NCBI GenBank assembly: GCA_040220895.1
Contig: JAVJVY010000020.1
Location: 124,001 to 188,000 of the forward strand
From: UBA11591 sp040220895
GTDB lineage: Bacteria; Bacteroidota; Bacteroidia; Flavobacteriales_E; Vicingaceae
Length of the DNA stretch: 64,000 nucleotides
Direction of reading: 5' to 3'
Numbering within the stretch: position 1 is the first letter of the stretch; each line of letters opens with the position of its first letter. Positions 7,666 to 15,286 of this stretch are shown here, piece after piece. The position numbers were made by a program, and so were the translations under genes. The notes beneath the pieces are model-generated. The model saw only the letters and a list, made by a program, of their open reading frames with translations. It was not told the DNA's origin and ran no database searches.

Positions 7666-10600
7666 TTACTCAATAATGATCTTCTGAACTTTTTTGCCTA
7701 TTGGTTTGAAATAATATACACCTTTGGCAAAGCCTGAAAGGTCAACTGATTCAGAAGTGCTAATCCTAAGAACCTCTTTTCCTGTCAAATGATAGAATAC
7801 GCCTTGGCATGGCTCGCTGAAATAGATCGTGTTTTCAAATACTGGATTGGGAAAAACAAAGAATTCCCCTTCTGACGATCTGTTGACGGCTTCAATTTGA
7901 GAATGGGAGTGTAGTCCATTAAAATCTACCTGTTTGAGCCGATAGTAAGAAATTCCGGGTAAGGGCTGGGCATCGACATCAAAATAATGCCGGGGTTCTC
8001 GCGAATTTCCCGCACCGGGTACAACTTTGATTTGTTCAAAATTTCTGGCATCCACAGACCGCTCAATGATGAATTTCTCATTATTGATCTCAGATTCAGT
8101 GATCCAACGAATATCTACAACATCACCATTTTCTTGAACAGAAAAATCACTAAGAATAATCGGCAATGCATTTACCGAGGAACTGGTCGAGCCAAAAGTG
8201 AAAACCGAGAAGGAAGTGATGTTGTTCTCTGAACGTACATTCCCGGCTGCCAGATTACCAAAGGCGAATCCACCTTCATTTGCCCAGGTATTTCCGCCTA
8301 AATAATGCGCTACCACCAGGTCCATGGTGTCTGTGATCACGGATCTGGTATTATCACCCCAGTAGAGCGTAACTTTTGGTTGTGCCGTTCCGTTGTCCCG
8401 GGTAAGGTCCCAATACTCGCGGATGCTCGTATTGTACATTCCACCCGGATCACCGCCGTAGGAAAGAGAGTCTAAAAAACTTTCGGAATAAGTATCCTTG
8501 AAATATTCGGCAGTATAAGCGTCTGTTGCCGTTGGGCCGTTTTGCAAGTCCGATATGGCAATGGGGGCCCAAATTCCAGAATCACCCACCGGAAATATGA
8601 AGTTATCGTCACCAATTTTTTGTAAGGGTCCGTTCACATAGCTGTCATCACTACCAATGGTGGCAGTGGCATTGTCATCGATGCTCAGAAGATTCGCCGA
8701 AGTTGTTTGCAGGACACCGTCCGTAAAAGTGATGTTATTAGACAAAGTGACCGCGGCTTCCATGGTCAATTGGGGTTCTGTTCCAAAGGTATTATTGATA
8801 ATGACCAATTCGTACTCAATGCCATCCGTACCCGCACCATCCTCGTCGGCAAATACTTGTGCAGTGGACCCGTTATACTCAATGGCAGTTGTTGCTGCTG
8901 AACTTGAAACCAATCCATAATTATTAGGAGAAGCATTTCGCACAAAATTGCCACCAATTTGAAGGAGGCTGTTGTTGTTCATCGCTATTTCAAGATAACC
9001 CGACCCCGTGTTGTTATCCATGACGATGTCTCCATCCACTGAAAGGACCGCATTGTTGTTCATTTGTGTATAAAAATTACCGGCACCTGTAGATCCAGTG
9101 GTTTCCATGGTAAAGCTCCCAGAAACATCCACTTGCGCGTCATCACTAATGATAAATTGAATGTCATCGACTCCCGAAGCTCCGTTGTGATCGAGGGTGA
9201 GATTGCCTCCAACGTTCAATTGAGCTGTGCTTCCAGCGGAATTTTGACCAAGGTGAATCTCCATGTCATTGCCGTCTGTTGCAACCGCCAGTAAGTCTGC
9301 AGTCACATTGATCTGAGAGGTGCCATCGATGTCGACCAGCAGTTCTTCGTTTCCGGAATTTCCGTTCAGTGTGAGTACCAAGTAGTTGGCATTGACAACG
9401 GAAGCGGCATCCAAGTCCAATAAGAGGTCATTGTTTGCATTTCCGGTATGGGTCAACACCATGCTGTCACCAACAGTGATTGTGCCTCCATCCATGTCTA
9501 TGTGTAGTATGTCTATTTGATTGTTTGTTTCAATAATGAGAAAATCATTGTCCACATTAAAATTTCCGTTATCGAGGTTCAGGTCAATTTCTTCTGCTCC
9601 AGTTGAACGCCAGATGAAATCACCGGTAACATGGAATTCTGAATTTACATCGTCCACAATGATAATAGCATCGTCACCGCCCGTCTTATTCCAGATAAAG
9701 TCACCGTTCACCTCGAAAAGCCCGTCAGTACCCGCATTGTTGTTTATGTAGATGTAATGATCGTCACCCCCGCCCATGTCCATTCTCATGCCACCATTGA
9801 CTATAAAACTGGATGCTCCATCTACTTGAATAATGATGTTATCAGATCCTCCACCACCCAATGTATAGAAGGCAACACTGTCTGCGGTGAAGTTGCCGCC
9901 ATCCATGTTGAAATTGATGTCGCCGTTCCCCGAGGTTCGGCTTCCTACAAAGGTGCCGTTCACGATAAAATCCCCGGAATTTAAGTCTATTCGGATCTCA
10001 TTATCGACCCCGGCTTCAATATTGGCTAAAACCTGTCCTTGCACTTCCAAAACCGCTGAGGCATTGTCAAGAAGTATTTCGACCTCGTCTCCCGAGGTAT
10101 GATTGATGATTATGTCGCCCTTTACAATCAGGCTGTCACCTGCATTTTCAAGGTCAATCCGGTTATCATCTCCTTGTATTTGATCAATGATCAAATTACC
10201 TTCTACGGTTAGTTTCGAATCATTATTGGTAAGTCGCAAGATCACATCCTGGAGGTCAGTATCGTCGTCTCCTTCTATTAGCACTTCTTCATATACCCTT
10301 AAGTGCTGGCCATTTTGAACTTCGAAGGTCACCGAATTATTATTGACATTACTTAGGTAGAGGTTGCAGATGCTTTCGTCCCGATCATCTAAATCAACAT
10401 TGTGGATGATGTTTACATTGGCCCCTGTACCTGGAATCACCCCACCGGCCCAGGTTGCTGTTAGGTCCCAGTCACCGTTTTGGGTAGAGGTCACGTTCAA
10501 AGCGACTTCTGCACCCACACTGTAAAAGCTTGAAGGGTCACTTTGGTTGTTGTACTCCGTGGTCAACCAATCAGCAGACCGAACAGTGGTAGAAATCCTA

Positions 10601-12681
10601 ATTTCATCGAGAAAACCTTCAAAGCGATTTCCTGTTTCGCCACTGGCGGTTTCACCGCCTATAGAAGCGGCCCCATTATCTGTGCCCCAAGTACCGCCGT
10701 CAGTTAAATCACTCGCCACCACCGATCCGTCGACATAGATGAATCTGTCCTGATTGGTGATGTCGGCCACTCCAGCAATGTAGTACCAGGTATTATTGCT
10801 GATAGAATTAGGTCCGTCAAGGATTACCGAACTCATTCCCCTGCTAAAAAAACGTACTTCACCCGTACCCCCATCAGCAATGCTCAAGGCATATCCACCA
10901 GAATTGCTCTCGTCATCACAGAACACCCGCTGCCCCGCGCGGGTATTGTCGGCGGTATTGATCCAACCTGTGATTGTAAAATCAGTTGTCAGGTTAGGGA
11001 AGGAGGTAAGCTCTATGTAATCTGTGCCATCAAAATCCTGACCATCTGCAATGATGCTGGAAGTATTGTCCGCACTTCCATTGTTGGTGCCATTGTATTC
11101 GTTTCCAGACTTGTCAAGAAAGTCGTCGTGTAAATGATAAACTCCTGTGAAATTATTGGACCAAGTGCAATTGGTTGATGGATCTACCGTGGCGTCAGGA
11201 TTTCCATAGAACATGTAAATATCCAGATCTGCAGTCGCAGGCAAAGACGATATTTTTACCCAAGCAACGTATTCACCTGTTGTTTCATCATAAGATTCAA
11301 TTTCATGATCGTAGGGCACAAGGTTGGTATCTGTAAACACAATGTCGTATCCGCTGCTGTTTTGTACCTGGCCACCATTGGCTGTGGTGCGTAAGTCGTT
11401 GTCGGTGAGAGAGATTAAAACCGGAAAGTCGGTGAGCGCCGTGCTTCCCGAAACTTCAGTATTATCGATGGTAATGGTTTTTCTGTAGGCAGATCCACAA
11501 ACAGGGATGACCGGTTGAAATGAACCTCCCGTTTCAGGGCCAAATGACATAAAAGTGGAGGGGTCAGATTGATTATTGAACTCTGTTGTTATCCAATCTG
11601 AGGAGCGCACAACATCAGAAATTCTGACTTCATCGATCAAACCGTCGTGGTAATAATTAGTTGATCCGTTCCAGTAATACCTGCCAATGTCAAGATCACG
11701 GCCATTAGCCACGATGGGGCCAACCGATGTTGTTGTACTACCGTCATTTACACCATCTATATAAAGATAACATTCAGAGGTGCCATCTGTGACAAATTCA
11801 TAGGTCATACTGATGTAATACCAGGTGTTGATGTTCAATGTGGCGGTAGAGTATACTTCGGTTCTATCGCCAGACACATTGTTCTTGAACAATTCTGCTT
11901 TTAACCGGTTGTCGTCTTCCATCATAAAGACAAAGCCACGGTCAGTGCCGGGTCCAATACCCTGTTTGGAAAGCAAGGGCCGACGAACGTTGATGGCATC
12001 GATGTATATCCAGCCGCTCAATGTAAATTCATCGGGACTACCCGAACTCAGGGAGGGAATGTTGCCGTTCAAATTAGCGTCTGTCCGATAGATGAAGTCA
12101 TTGCTGCCATCAAAACTCTGTCCATCACCAATGAAACCAGCGGCATCAGTTGACCCGCTGTTAGTCCCATCGTTGCCAACCGAGGTGCCGTCATTGAAGT
12201 CGTCGTGCAAATGCCACACAGCCTGGTAATTATTATCCCAGACCTGGGTAGAGGAGGGGTCGCCCGAAACTGCCGTATTCCCATAATACATGGTAATGTT
12301 GGTATTGACACTTGGGAAAAGGCTTGGAATCTTTACCCATGCGATGAAATTACCTGAGGTTGCGTTATATTCCTCAATCTGGTGAGCAAGAGGTACTCCA
12401 TTGTCGTCGACAAAGACAATATCAAATCCGTTGCCATTCTCTACATTTCCGCCGTTTGCAACCGTTCTTAGATCGTTGTCTGTGACAGAAACAAGCAAGG
12501 GGAAATCTTTCAATACCGTACCTCCTGAAACGTTGTTGTGGTCAATAGTTATACTTTTGCTATATGCATATCCACATGTCTGGGAATCAGCAACATGACT
12601 ATAGAATAAAAGTATGGACAGCAGCGTGATCGCCCTGGCTAGGAATCGAGTTCGCTTTAATAGTGTTCGGTGTTCAGGCAT
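7666..12681 (-). CDS. Giant secreted protein with two DUF2341-LamG modules and T9SS sorting domain
   Basis: 1671 residues. Signal peptide in the first 35 residues, then two copies of a module made of a DUF2341-like domain (starting near 40 and near 393, both with a CGxAYxKxITID start and DNDLRT) and a LamG/concanavalin-like jelly roll with WYYI and FxGxLDEIRIS strands. From about 740 to 1330 comes a long run of short repeats rich in G, D and N, with recurring VNGxFxx and IxLDNxxxxFxV strands, probably a beta-helix. An FnIII-like presorting segment (LPIILSDFSV...IRWITESE) and a sorting domain (FPNPVFE...GVYYFKP) complete it. It is a predicted surface adhesin or polysaccharide-binding protein; no catalytic residues are evident. 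It is monocistronic, with the 620-bp intergenic region upstream of its start. Confidence 0.82.
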   Translation of the reverse strand: MPEHRTLLKRTRFLARAITLLSILLFYSHVADSQTCGYAYSKSITIDHNNVSGGTVLKDFPLLVSVTDNDLRTVANGGNVENGNGFDIVFVDDNGVPLAHQIEEYNATSGNFIAWVKIPSLFPSVNTNITMYYGNTAVSGDPSSTQVWDNNYQAVWHLHDDFNDGTSVGNDGTNSGSTDAAGFIGDGQSFDGSNDFIYRTDANLNGNIPSLSSGSPDEFTLSGWIYIDAINVRRPLLSKQGIGPGTDRGFVFMMEDDNRLKAELFKNNVSGDRTEVYSTATLNINTWYYISMTYEFVTDGTSECYLYIDGVNDGSTTTSVGPIVANGRDLDIGRYYWNGSTNYYHDGLIDEVRISDVVRSSDWITTEFNNQSDPSTFMSFGPETGGSFQPVIPVCGSAYRKTITIDNTEVSGSTALTDFPVLISLTDNDLRTTANGGQVQNSSGYDIVFTDTNLVPYDHEIESYDETTGEYVAWVKISSLPATADLDIYMFYGNPDATVDPSTNCTWSNNFTGVYHLHDDFLDKSGNEYNGTNNGSADNTSSIIADGQDFDGTDYIELTSFPNLTTDFTITGWINTADNTRAGQRVFCDDESNSGGYALSIADGGTGEVRFFSRGMSSVILDGPNSISNNTWYYIAGVADITNQDRFIYVDGSVVASDLTDGGTWGTDNGAASIGGETASGETGNRFEGFLDEIRISTTVRSADWLTTEYNNQSDPSSFYSVGAEVALNVTSTQNGDWDLTATWAGGVIPGTGANVNIIHNVDLDDRDESICNLYLSNVNNNSVTFEVQNGQHLRVYEEVLIEGDDDTDLQDVILRLTNNDSKLTVEGNLIIDQIQGDDNRIDLENAGDSLIVKGDIIINHTSGDEVEILLDNASAVLEVQGQVLANIEAGVDNEIRIDLNSGDFIVNGTFVGSRTSGNGDINFNMDGGNFTADSVAFYTLGGGGSDNIIIQVDGASSFIVNGGMRMDMGGGDDHYIYINNNAGTDGLFEVNGDFIWNKTGGDDAIIIVDDVNSEFHVTGDFIWRSTGAEEIDLNLDNGNFNVDNDFLIIETNNQIDILHIDMDGGTITVGDSMVLTHTGNANNDLLLDLDAASVVNANYLVLTLNGNSGNEELLVDIDGTSQINVTADLLAVATDGNDMEIHLGQNSAGSTAQLNVGGNLTLDHNGASGVDDIQFIISDDAQVDVSGSFTMETTGSTGAGNFYTQMNNNAVLSVDGDIVMDNNTGSGYLEIAMNNNSLLQIGGNFVRNASPNNYGLVSSSAATTAIEYNGSTAQVFADEDGAGTDGIEYELVIINNTFGTEPQLTMEAAVTLSNNITFTDGVLQTTSANLLSIDDNATATIGSDDSYVNGPLQKIGDDNFIFPVGDSGIWAPIAISDLQNGPTATDAYTAEYFKDTYSESFLDSLSYGGDPGGMYNTSIREYWDLTRDNGTAQPKVTLYWGDNTRSVITDTMDLVVAHYLGGNTWANEGGFAFGNLAAGNVRSENNITSFSVFTFGSTSSSVNALPIILSDFSVQENGDVVDIRWITESEINNEKFIIERSVDARNFEQIKVVPGAGNSREPRHYFDVDAQPLPGISYYRLKQVDFNGLHSHSQIEAVNRSSEGEFFVFPNPVFENTIYFSEPCQGVFYHLTGKEVLRISTSESVDLSGFAKGVYYFKPIGKKVQKIIIE

Positions 12682-13052
12682 AGTTTTAGGCTATTCTGCA
12701 ATGAAAATATACGAAATTGTCGCCATATAGTTAATGTTAGTTGATGGTTAATCAACAATTTAACCTTGATAACGTTGAATCTTTAAAGCTTAAATTGAGA
12801 AATAGTCGCGTTTAATTGGATATAATCTACATAACATGTTGAGGGTTATAACAGAAACAAATAACAATTCGTTTAGAAAAACTCCATGAACTTATTAAAA
12901 TAGTATTTAGGTGTGAGTAAGGAATAGGGAGAAATAAGATCAAAACATTCAATTTGAGGACAGCGTGTAATGGAAGATCGGACCACCAACATGGCTAGCT
13001 TATTAAGGCAATAGGGTATCTGCGCTTACACCAAAGGATTAATACTACTTAA
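12682..13052. other. Non-coding stretch upstream of the giant cargo gene
   Basis: No credible coding sequence in this part of the 619-bp gap. It should hold the promoter of the giant gene (minus strand), where a TATATTTT segment close to the gene is a near match to the -7 box. At 13011-13023 lies one arm of an imperfect inverted repeat (atagggtatctgc) whose partner is at 13181-13193, and a CATAAT-ATTA-ATTATG dyad starts at 13053. Confidence 0.5.
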
Positions 13053-13284
13053 CATAATATTAATTATGGGACACGTGAAGTATTTTCCGTAATCCGAAGG
13101 ATTTAACATAAAATCAGTTATAACGCCGCGCCAGTGGCTTATAACGGTACCGATTTTATGTTAAGGAAAATACGACCAAGGCAAATACCCTATCAAGGAA
13201 GCTCAAAAAACTTATGGGACACAAGGAGCAATTTCTGTTCCAGCGCAGCCGGATAACAACAACTATACTTTCATTGTCTTATAA
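13053..13284 (+). pseudogene. Two decayed transposase-like HTH fragments around a palindrome
   Basis: Two stretches read as related short peptides on the plus strand. The first (13053-13106) contains YGTREVFSVIRRI and the second (13165-13284) contains GKYPIKEAQKTYGTQGAISV. Both resemble the helix-turn-helix of OrfA-type (IS3-like) transposases, where a KEAQxxYGIxG motif precedes SVxRWIRKYG. The DNA supports a duplication: TTATGGGACAC occurs at 13064-13074 and again at 13212-13222, with further similarity after each. Both fragments are far too short for function. The transposase assignment is from motif memory only and is tentative. Confidence 0.35.
13081..13172. repeat. Nested palindrome, 21-bp right arm with split left arm
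   Basis: The right arm (13152-13172) is a continuous 21 bp. Its reverse complement is found on the left as two blocks, TATTTTCC (13081-13088) and TTAACATAAAATC (13103-13115), separated by 14 extra bases. The 36-bp core holds two direct TTATAAC copies (13118-13124 and 13140-13146) around a small GCCAGTGGC dyad. The structure could fold into a strong cruciform or RNA hairpin. It may be a miniature inverted-repeat element, the end of a lost mobile element, or a recombination site. Confidence 0.7.
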
Positions 13285-13300
13285 AACATCCGAATGCAGA

Positions 13301-13726
13301 TTATATCTTTAAATTAACCTCATTAGTCTTAAAAGCCCCAATAATCAAAATAACCAGTGCCAACACAACCCCAACTACACCTAAAAGACCAAAAGGTGGT
13401 GCATCGTCTGAAGCACCCATTGTCCCTTTAACAAATAGCCCTAAAGGAAGTAAAATGGACGCCATGGCCGAATAAGAGCATATTTTTTTCATTCGTTCAC
13501 TTAAATTGAGGTTGTTGAGCAACAACCCTACCAATATATTGAAGATGGCCATGAAATTTCCGTGTGAATGCCCCTCTCTCAAGAAAAATCGGGCCAGACC
13601 CAATACATGATTTCCTTCCTGAACACTGAACTCATTAAATGTTCCTCCGAGCATCATTCCACCAATGCCGGCAGTTATTAAAAGTGTTGTTAATCCAAAT
13701 CGGATGTTTGCGAGTCTAAGATTCAT
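13301..13726 (-). CDS. Small four-helix membrane protein of unknown function
   Basis: 141 residues with four predicted membrane helices at about 8-30, 55-72, 82-103 and 112-132. A REGHSHGNF segment sits just before the second helix, giving two histidines at the membrane surface, which could bind a metal or haem; that is only a suggestion. The second loop carries basic residues (SERMKK), consistent with a cytoplasmic side. I do not recognise the family. The gene stands alone on the minus strand, between the palindrome region and a strong terminator that ends the upstream TPR gene, so it must have its own promoter in the 205-bp gap before it; no clear TAnnTTTG box was found there. Confidence 0.65.
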   Translation of the reverse strand: MNLRLANIRFGLTTLLITAGIGGMMLGGTFNEFSVQEGNHVLGLARFFLREGHSHGNFMAIFNILVGLLLNNLNLSERMKKICSYSAMASILLPLGLFVKGTMGASDDAPPFGLLGVVGVVLALVILIIGAFKTNEVNLKI

Positions 13727-13882
13727 GCGTGTTGATTTAGTTAAACCTGTGACAATTAATTATTTATGATATTAGCATTTATCCACTAGAAATCAAAAAG
13801 GCAATGCCTGTTTCTTATTCACCTACGCCCCTTTTAGTTCAACTTTAGGTAAATCAAAAAGATCCTTCTATCCAATTACATC

Positions 13883-13911
13883 AAAAAAAAGCCCGGTAAA
13901 ACCGGGCTTTT
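13883..13911 (-). terminator. Rho-independent terminator of the TPR gene
   Basis: AAAAGCCCGGT, three bases, ACCGGGCTTTT: a perfect GC-rich stem. Read on the minus strand it is followed by a run of eight T, right after the stop of the TPR gene ending at 13932. Confidence 0.85.
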
Positions 13912-13931
13912 AAACGTCGAGAAATCTCTGA

Positions 13932-15164
13932 TTACTCGTATTCTGCTTTAATTTCTTTGTACTTGTCCATTTGGCCGGTCTTGAGATACATCTGCATCAG
14001 GAATTGCGCAGCCCTCCCAGATTGTTTTGGATCGCTTGAGTAATTCTTGATACGCTCAAAACAGGGAATAGATTTTTTAAAACTTTCGACTGACTTCTCG
14101 TTCAGTTCATTGAATTTATCGGCTTCACTGAAAGGCAAGGCATTAGCTTCTTCCGCATAATCGGCACCTCGCTCATAATACAATTGGCCCAGCTCCTCAT
14201 TCACCTGGATGTCCTGATCATTGAGTTCAAGGGATTTTTCGAAATCAGCAATGGCATCTTCCTTTTTATCCATTCTCACTTTCATTAGCGCTCGCAAATA
14301 ATAATTTTTGGCATTGTACGGATCCATTTCGATGCTCTCATTCAAAATATCCAACAATTCGTTACTCCTACCCGAAATATCATAGACATAGATCTGAAGT
14401 CTCTTTAACTGTGCATTCTCGTCGAACATAAGCCTGCCTTTGTCAATGGTCTCAAGGGCGCTGACCGTGTCTTTTTCGCCATTTAAATAGATATCATACA
14501 AGTCCATGTAAATCCAAGGGTCGTTATAACTGCGTTTGATCAACTCTTCGTAATGACCTTTGGCCTTGGCTGTTTTTCCTGCAAACTTTTCAGTGGTTGC
14601 AATATTGAACAACAAACCGTTGTCGGTAATGTTATATCGCTTTAATTGGCTCTGTTTGTCTAGTGGAACAAGTGACCTGGTTAATTGGTAGTATTTGATG
14701 GACCTTTCATAATCCTTGGCGTTGTAAGCAACATCTGCAATGAATTTACCGTTTACAGCGACATTGGTGAATACATTCTGTGTTTCTGCTTCTTCCGTGT
14801 AGCGCTCTTTTTCGTCGGCCTTAAACAAACCTATCAAAGACTGAATGGCCTTTTCAATAGCATCTTCATCTTTAATCATTGGTTTATTATCCTCGCCAAG
14901 TGTATCAGTCTGAATACTTAGGTAGGTTTGGGCACGCAGTTTCCACATTTTGGGGTCATTAGATGTGGATGTGTACTCGAAAGCTTCATCAATGGCCTTC
15001 TTTGCTTCGAGAAGAGCATTTTTCCTTATTTCAAGGCTTTCTTTCTTCCTACCATAGGTTTTAAGCGCTATAGACGTGTTCTCAACGTTCATTTGCTGGG
15101 CATTGGCCGACAGAGTAAAAGAAGCAAAAAGCAACACTCCAATGGCTTTTTGAAGGATTTTCAT
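13932..15164 (-). CDS. Exported TPR-repeat protein
   Basis: 410 residues. Signal peptide ending SANAQ (about 1-22), then tetratricopeptide repeats through most of the chain, clearest around NAKNYYLRALMKVRMDKKEDAIADFEKSLELN. The C-terminal section has YYERGADYAEEA and a helical stretch before a final TGQMDKYKEIKAEYE. The other TPR protein of this cluster (18278-19447) has the same arrangement at its C-terminus, so the two are paralogs. TPR arrays mediate protein-protein contacts; here the protein should act in the periplasm. It lies downstream of the M16 peptidase gene, but a terminator between them suggests separate or only partly shared transcription. The partner protein is unknown. Confidence 0.8.
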   Translation of the reverse strand: MKILQKAIGVLLFASFTLSANAQQMNVENTSIALKTYGRKKESLEIRKNALLEAKKAIDEAFEYTSTSNDPKMWKLRAQTYLSIQTDTLGEDNKPMIKDEDAIEKAIQSLIGLFKADEKERYTEEAETQNVFTNVAVNGKFIADVAYNAKDYERSIKYYQLTRSLVPLDKQSQLKRYNITDNGLLFNIATTEKFAGKTAKAKGHYEELIKRSYNDPWIYMDLYDIYLNGEKDTVSALETIDKGRLMFDENAQLKRLQIYVYDISGRSNELLDILNESIEMDPYNAKNYYLRALMKVRMDKKEDAIADFEKSLELNDQDIQVNEELGQLYYERGADYAEEANALPFSEADKFNELNEKSVESFKKSIPCFERIKNYSSDPKQSGRAAQFLMQMYLKTGQMDKYKEIKAEYE

Positions 15165-15231
15165 AGGTCTTTTTTAAGATTTCGGCAAAGATATCAATTT
15201 CATTTGCTTCCCTCCTCACCTTTTTAAGGAC

Positions 15232-15263
15232 AAAAAAATCCCCTCTGATTGAACAAAGGGGAT
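15232..15263 (-). terminator. Rho-independent terminator of the M16 peptidase gene
   Basis: ATCCCCT (15238-15244) pairs with AGGGGAT (15257-15263) around a 12-base loop. On the minus strand a run of seven T follows, shortly after the peptidase stop codon at 15287. Confidence 0.8.
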
Positions 15264-15286
15264 CTTTATGGGAATTTCTGATCAAT

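Noticed and set aside
13118..13146. Integron attC-like site suggested by TTATAAC and the GCC...GGC core
   Set aside because: The required inverted core sites and bulged stem of attC are absent, and there is no integrase or cassette array in view.
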